Source of the DNA: an uncultured Mycoplasma sp.
GTDB taxonomy: Bacteria > Bacillota_I > Bacilli_A > Mycoplasmatales > Mycoplasmoidaceae
Length of the DNA: 9,825 bases
Assembly (NCBI GenBank): GCA_947174035.1
Contig: CAMWHH010000015.1
Location: 1 to 9,825, forward strand
Direction: 5' to 3'
Position 1 is the first letter of the stretch. Every line of letters begins with the position of its first letter. Made by a program: the position numbers and the translations under genes. Positions 7,844 through 9,825 of the stretch are shown here, one piece after another. The notes under the pieces are model-generated. The model had not been told where the DNA came from. It did not search any database and was given only the letters and a program-made list of their open reading frames with translations.

Positions 7844-9574
7844 ATGAAAATTAGCAAAGCTTTTTGAGATAACTTAGATAAAGTTGCTCAAGAAAAAGAA
7901 ACAAGTAAAGAAAATATTATTAATATTTTAAAAACTGCTTTAGAAAAATCATATTTAAAAGAAAATCCAGATATGGATATTGAAACAGAAGTAAATGAAG
8001 AAAAAGAAACAATCAAACTTTTTGAAAAAAGAGTTGTGGTAGATAAAACCGAAGATGAAATTGATGATGATAAAGAAATAAATTTAGCAGATGCTAATAA
8101 ACTTAAAAAATCATACAAAATTGGAGACATTGTAAAAACTGAAGTTGAAATTGGACAATTTGAAAGAAGATTAGCTTTTCACTTTGGACAAATTTTAAAC
8201 CATAACTTAAATGAAATTTCTAATTCTAAAATTTATGAAGAATGAAAAGATAAAGTTGGATATATTATCAGAGCAGAAGTTGAAAAAAATGAACGTTTTG
8301 TAGAAATTAATTTAGGAACAACTAAGGGTGTGTTGTTAAAATCAGATCAAATTCCAGGTGAATATTTATCTCCAGGTCAAAGTTATTTATTTGTAATAAA
8401 AGAAGTTAAACAACAAACAAAAGGATGACCAATAATTTTATCAAGATCTGATGAAAGACTTTTAAAATACCTTTTAAAAAATGAAATTTCAGAAATTGCT
8501 AATGGAACAATTGAAATTAAAAAAATTGCAAGAATTGTTGGTTATAAAACAAAAGTTGCTATTGCTTCTAAAATTTATGGAGTTGATGCAATAGGAACAG
8601 CAGTTGGTCCAAAAGGCGAAAGAATCAAAAAGATTTCACAAATGCTAAATAACGAAAGAATAGATGTAATTTTATATGATGATGATCCAAAACAATTTTT
8701 AGTTAATGCATGTCATCCTGAAAAAATTTTAGGAATTGAAATTTCAGATGATGAAGATAAACCAGGATCAAAAATTATTACTATTGTTTGCCCAGAAGAT
8801 AATTTATATAAATTAATTGGTAAAAATGGAGTTAATGTAAAACTTTTGTCTAAATTAACTGGATGAAGTATCGATGTTGTTTCTGATGAATTTGCTAAAG
8901 AATCAAAAATTAAATATGAAGATATTTCTAACCTTGTTTCTTCAAAAGTTAAACAACCAAAATCTACTTTTACAAATAATAAAAACAATCAAAGCGGTAA
9001 TAACTGAAAATCAAATAATAATAAAAGAAATAATAACAATGATTTTTATAACAACTTTTCAGCAGATTTGCCAATTGATACACCATTTGATTATGAACAA
9101 TATCGTGCAGATTTAGAAAGCATTACTGATGATGATGTTGAAAGTTTATTAAATACTACTTCAATTAATTCTACAAAAAAACAAAAAAAGAATTTTGATG
9201 AAGATGAAGAAGAAATTGTATTAGTAGATGGTACTGGTAAAGAAATTTTTAGTGAAGAACCAGTAAAAGAAAAAAGAGTATCTAAGAAAAAACAGGTTGA
9301 AGTTAAAGAATTTAATCCTGATGAAATCGAAGCTGATGAACCAATTGTAATTAAAAAACCAGTTATTAATATTGATGATATTGGTGGAGACGACCCATTA
9401 TTAAAAAACAAGAAAGAAAAAACTGTTAAAAACAAAAACATCAATAAACAACCAAAAGAGAAAAAAGAAAAAGTTAATGTTTTTGATGAATTGATGGATG
9501 ATACTGATGATATATCAGTTGAAGAAAGTATTGATACATCAGAACTTGATAATTTAGAATTAGAAGATGAATAA
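7844..9574 (+). CDS. nusA: transcription termination/antitermination factor NusA with an acidic tail
   Basis: NusA binds RNA polymerase and nascent RNA and modulates pausing, intrinsic termination and antitermination. The 576-residue product has the usual order: N-terminal polymerase-binding domain (1 to about 130, with the GQ and ERR motif around 104-116), S1 domain (about 135-200, ending in ILSRSDERLL at 198-207), KH1 (GTAVGPKGER at 251-260, then DDDPKQFLVNA at 279-289) and KH2 (IGKNG at 325-329). From about 350 on there is no known domain: an Asn-rich stretch (378-404) and a Lys/Asp/Glu-rich low-complexity tail to the end. Five TGA codons are read as Trp (8, 134, 195, 341, 388). The ATG at 7844 has GGAG at 7835-7838, 5 nt upstream. 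The tail is longer than in Bacillus NusA (about 370 residues); extended tails are known in other mollicutes. rimP is not upstream, and ylxR overlaps downstream. Confidence 0.96.
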
Positions 9575-9824
9575 AAAAATTTTTCGTGTTTGTTGTATTT
9601 CTAAACAAGAAGCACCAAAAGAAAGTTTAGTTAAAATAACCAGATTCAATAACCAAATTTTCATTAACGATAATAATGTTAAAGGCAGATCTGTTTACTT
9701 TTTGCAAGATAAAGTCAAAGAGATTAATATTAATAAATTTTTTAATGTAATTAAATCTAAATTAAAATTTAATTTAGTAGAAACTGACAAAATAAAAATT
9801 ATTGAATTCATAAAAAATAGTTAA
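9567..9824 (+). CDS. ylxR: YlxR/RnpM family RNA-binding protein (DUF448)
   Basis: This small basic protein of 85 residues follows nusA as in most Firmicutes and relatives. The family pattern is present: R-x-C near the N-terminus (Arg7, Cys9, Cys10), K/R-rich LVKITRF (21-27) where Bacillus has a LIRI/V-R segment, and GRSVYF (40-45), a variant of the conserved GRGAY loop. In B. subtilis the protein has been reported to bind RNase P RNA and to modulate the enzyme, hence the name RnpM. The ATG at 9567 overlaps the nusA end by 8 nt, so translation is probably coupled. The stop ends at 9824, one base before the window end. A ribosomal L7Ae-like gene and infB usually follow. The basic, Ile/Lys-rich C-terminus (50-85) is less conserved. 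Confidence 0.85.
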   Translation: MNKKIFRVCCISKQEAPKESLVKITRFNNQIFINDNNVKGRSVYFLQDKVKEININKFFNVIKSKLKFNLVETDKIKIIEFIKNS

Positions 9825-9825
9825 T

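Noticed and set aside
8874..9116. 80-codon open frame overlapping the NusA tail
   Set aside because: It is an out-of-frame shadow of nusA made of Ile/Asn/Lys-rich codons and has no ribosome site; the NusA frame is continuous through it.
9091..9444. Antisense frame of 117 codons opposite nusA, and other - strand frames
   Set aside because: They are Ser/Phe-rich mirror translations of Asp/Glu/Lys-rich coding sequence with no ribosome site or recognisable motif.
1..9825. CRISPR arrays, insertion sequences, tRNA or rRNA genes, phage genes
   Set aside because: I saw no direct repeat-spacer pattern, transposase motif, terminal inverted repeats or tRNA cloverleaf in the window.

Overview
The window comes from a wall-less bacterium of the Mollicutes that reads UGA as tryptophan. 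Five of the six protein genes run through in-frame TGA codons at conserved positions: the phosphohexomutase alone has ten Trp codons, all TGA. The DNA is very AT-rich, genes are tightly packed and intergenic regions are short. The gene content (nucleoside salvage operon, large secreted surface protein, nusA-ylxR) fits the Mesoplasma/Entomoplasma/Spiroplasma/Mycoplasma branch. UGA=Trp argues against Acholeplasma. I cannot name a species.

Region 1 (1-425) has no protein gene. It holds a G/C-richer structured RNA of about 300 nt, preceded by a promoter (TTGATT and extended TGgTAATAT) and followed by a clean intrinsic terminator. I could fold several helices by hand but could not match the RNA to RNase P RNA, tmRNA, SRP RNA or a riboswitch class I know.

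Region 2 (490-4608) is a nucleoside salvage operon on the + strand: deoD, deoA/pdp, cdd and a phosphohexomutase, with gaps of 4-16 bp, closed by an intrinsic terminator at 4625-4650. DeoD and DeoA split purine and pyrimidine nucleosides into base plus (deoxy)ribose-1-phosphate. Cdd turns cytidine into uridine, which feeds DeoA. The mutase probably converts pentose-1-phosphate to pentose-5-phosphate. No deoC lies in the cluster.

Region 3 (4651-7733) holds a 958-residue cysteine-free exported protein that I do not recognise. It has an N-terminal hydrophobic signal/anchor, an acidic linker, a helix-rich middle and an aromatic-rich C-terminal part. Its leader is odd: a near-perfect Shine-Dalgarno sequence sits far upstream of the start, with a 12-bp perfect hairpin in between.

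Region 4 (7734-9825) is the start of the nusA operon: nusA with a long acidic/Asn-rich tail, then ylxR overlapping it by 8 nt. A 13-bp terminator-type hairpin with a U-tract ends only 14 nt before the nusA ATG, which suggests attenuation of nusA, plausibly by NusA itself. The usual upstream neighbour rimP is absent; the surface protein gene stands there instead.
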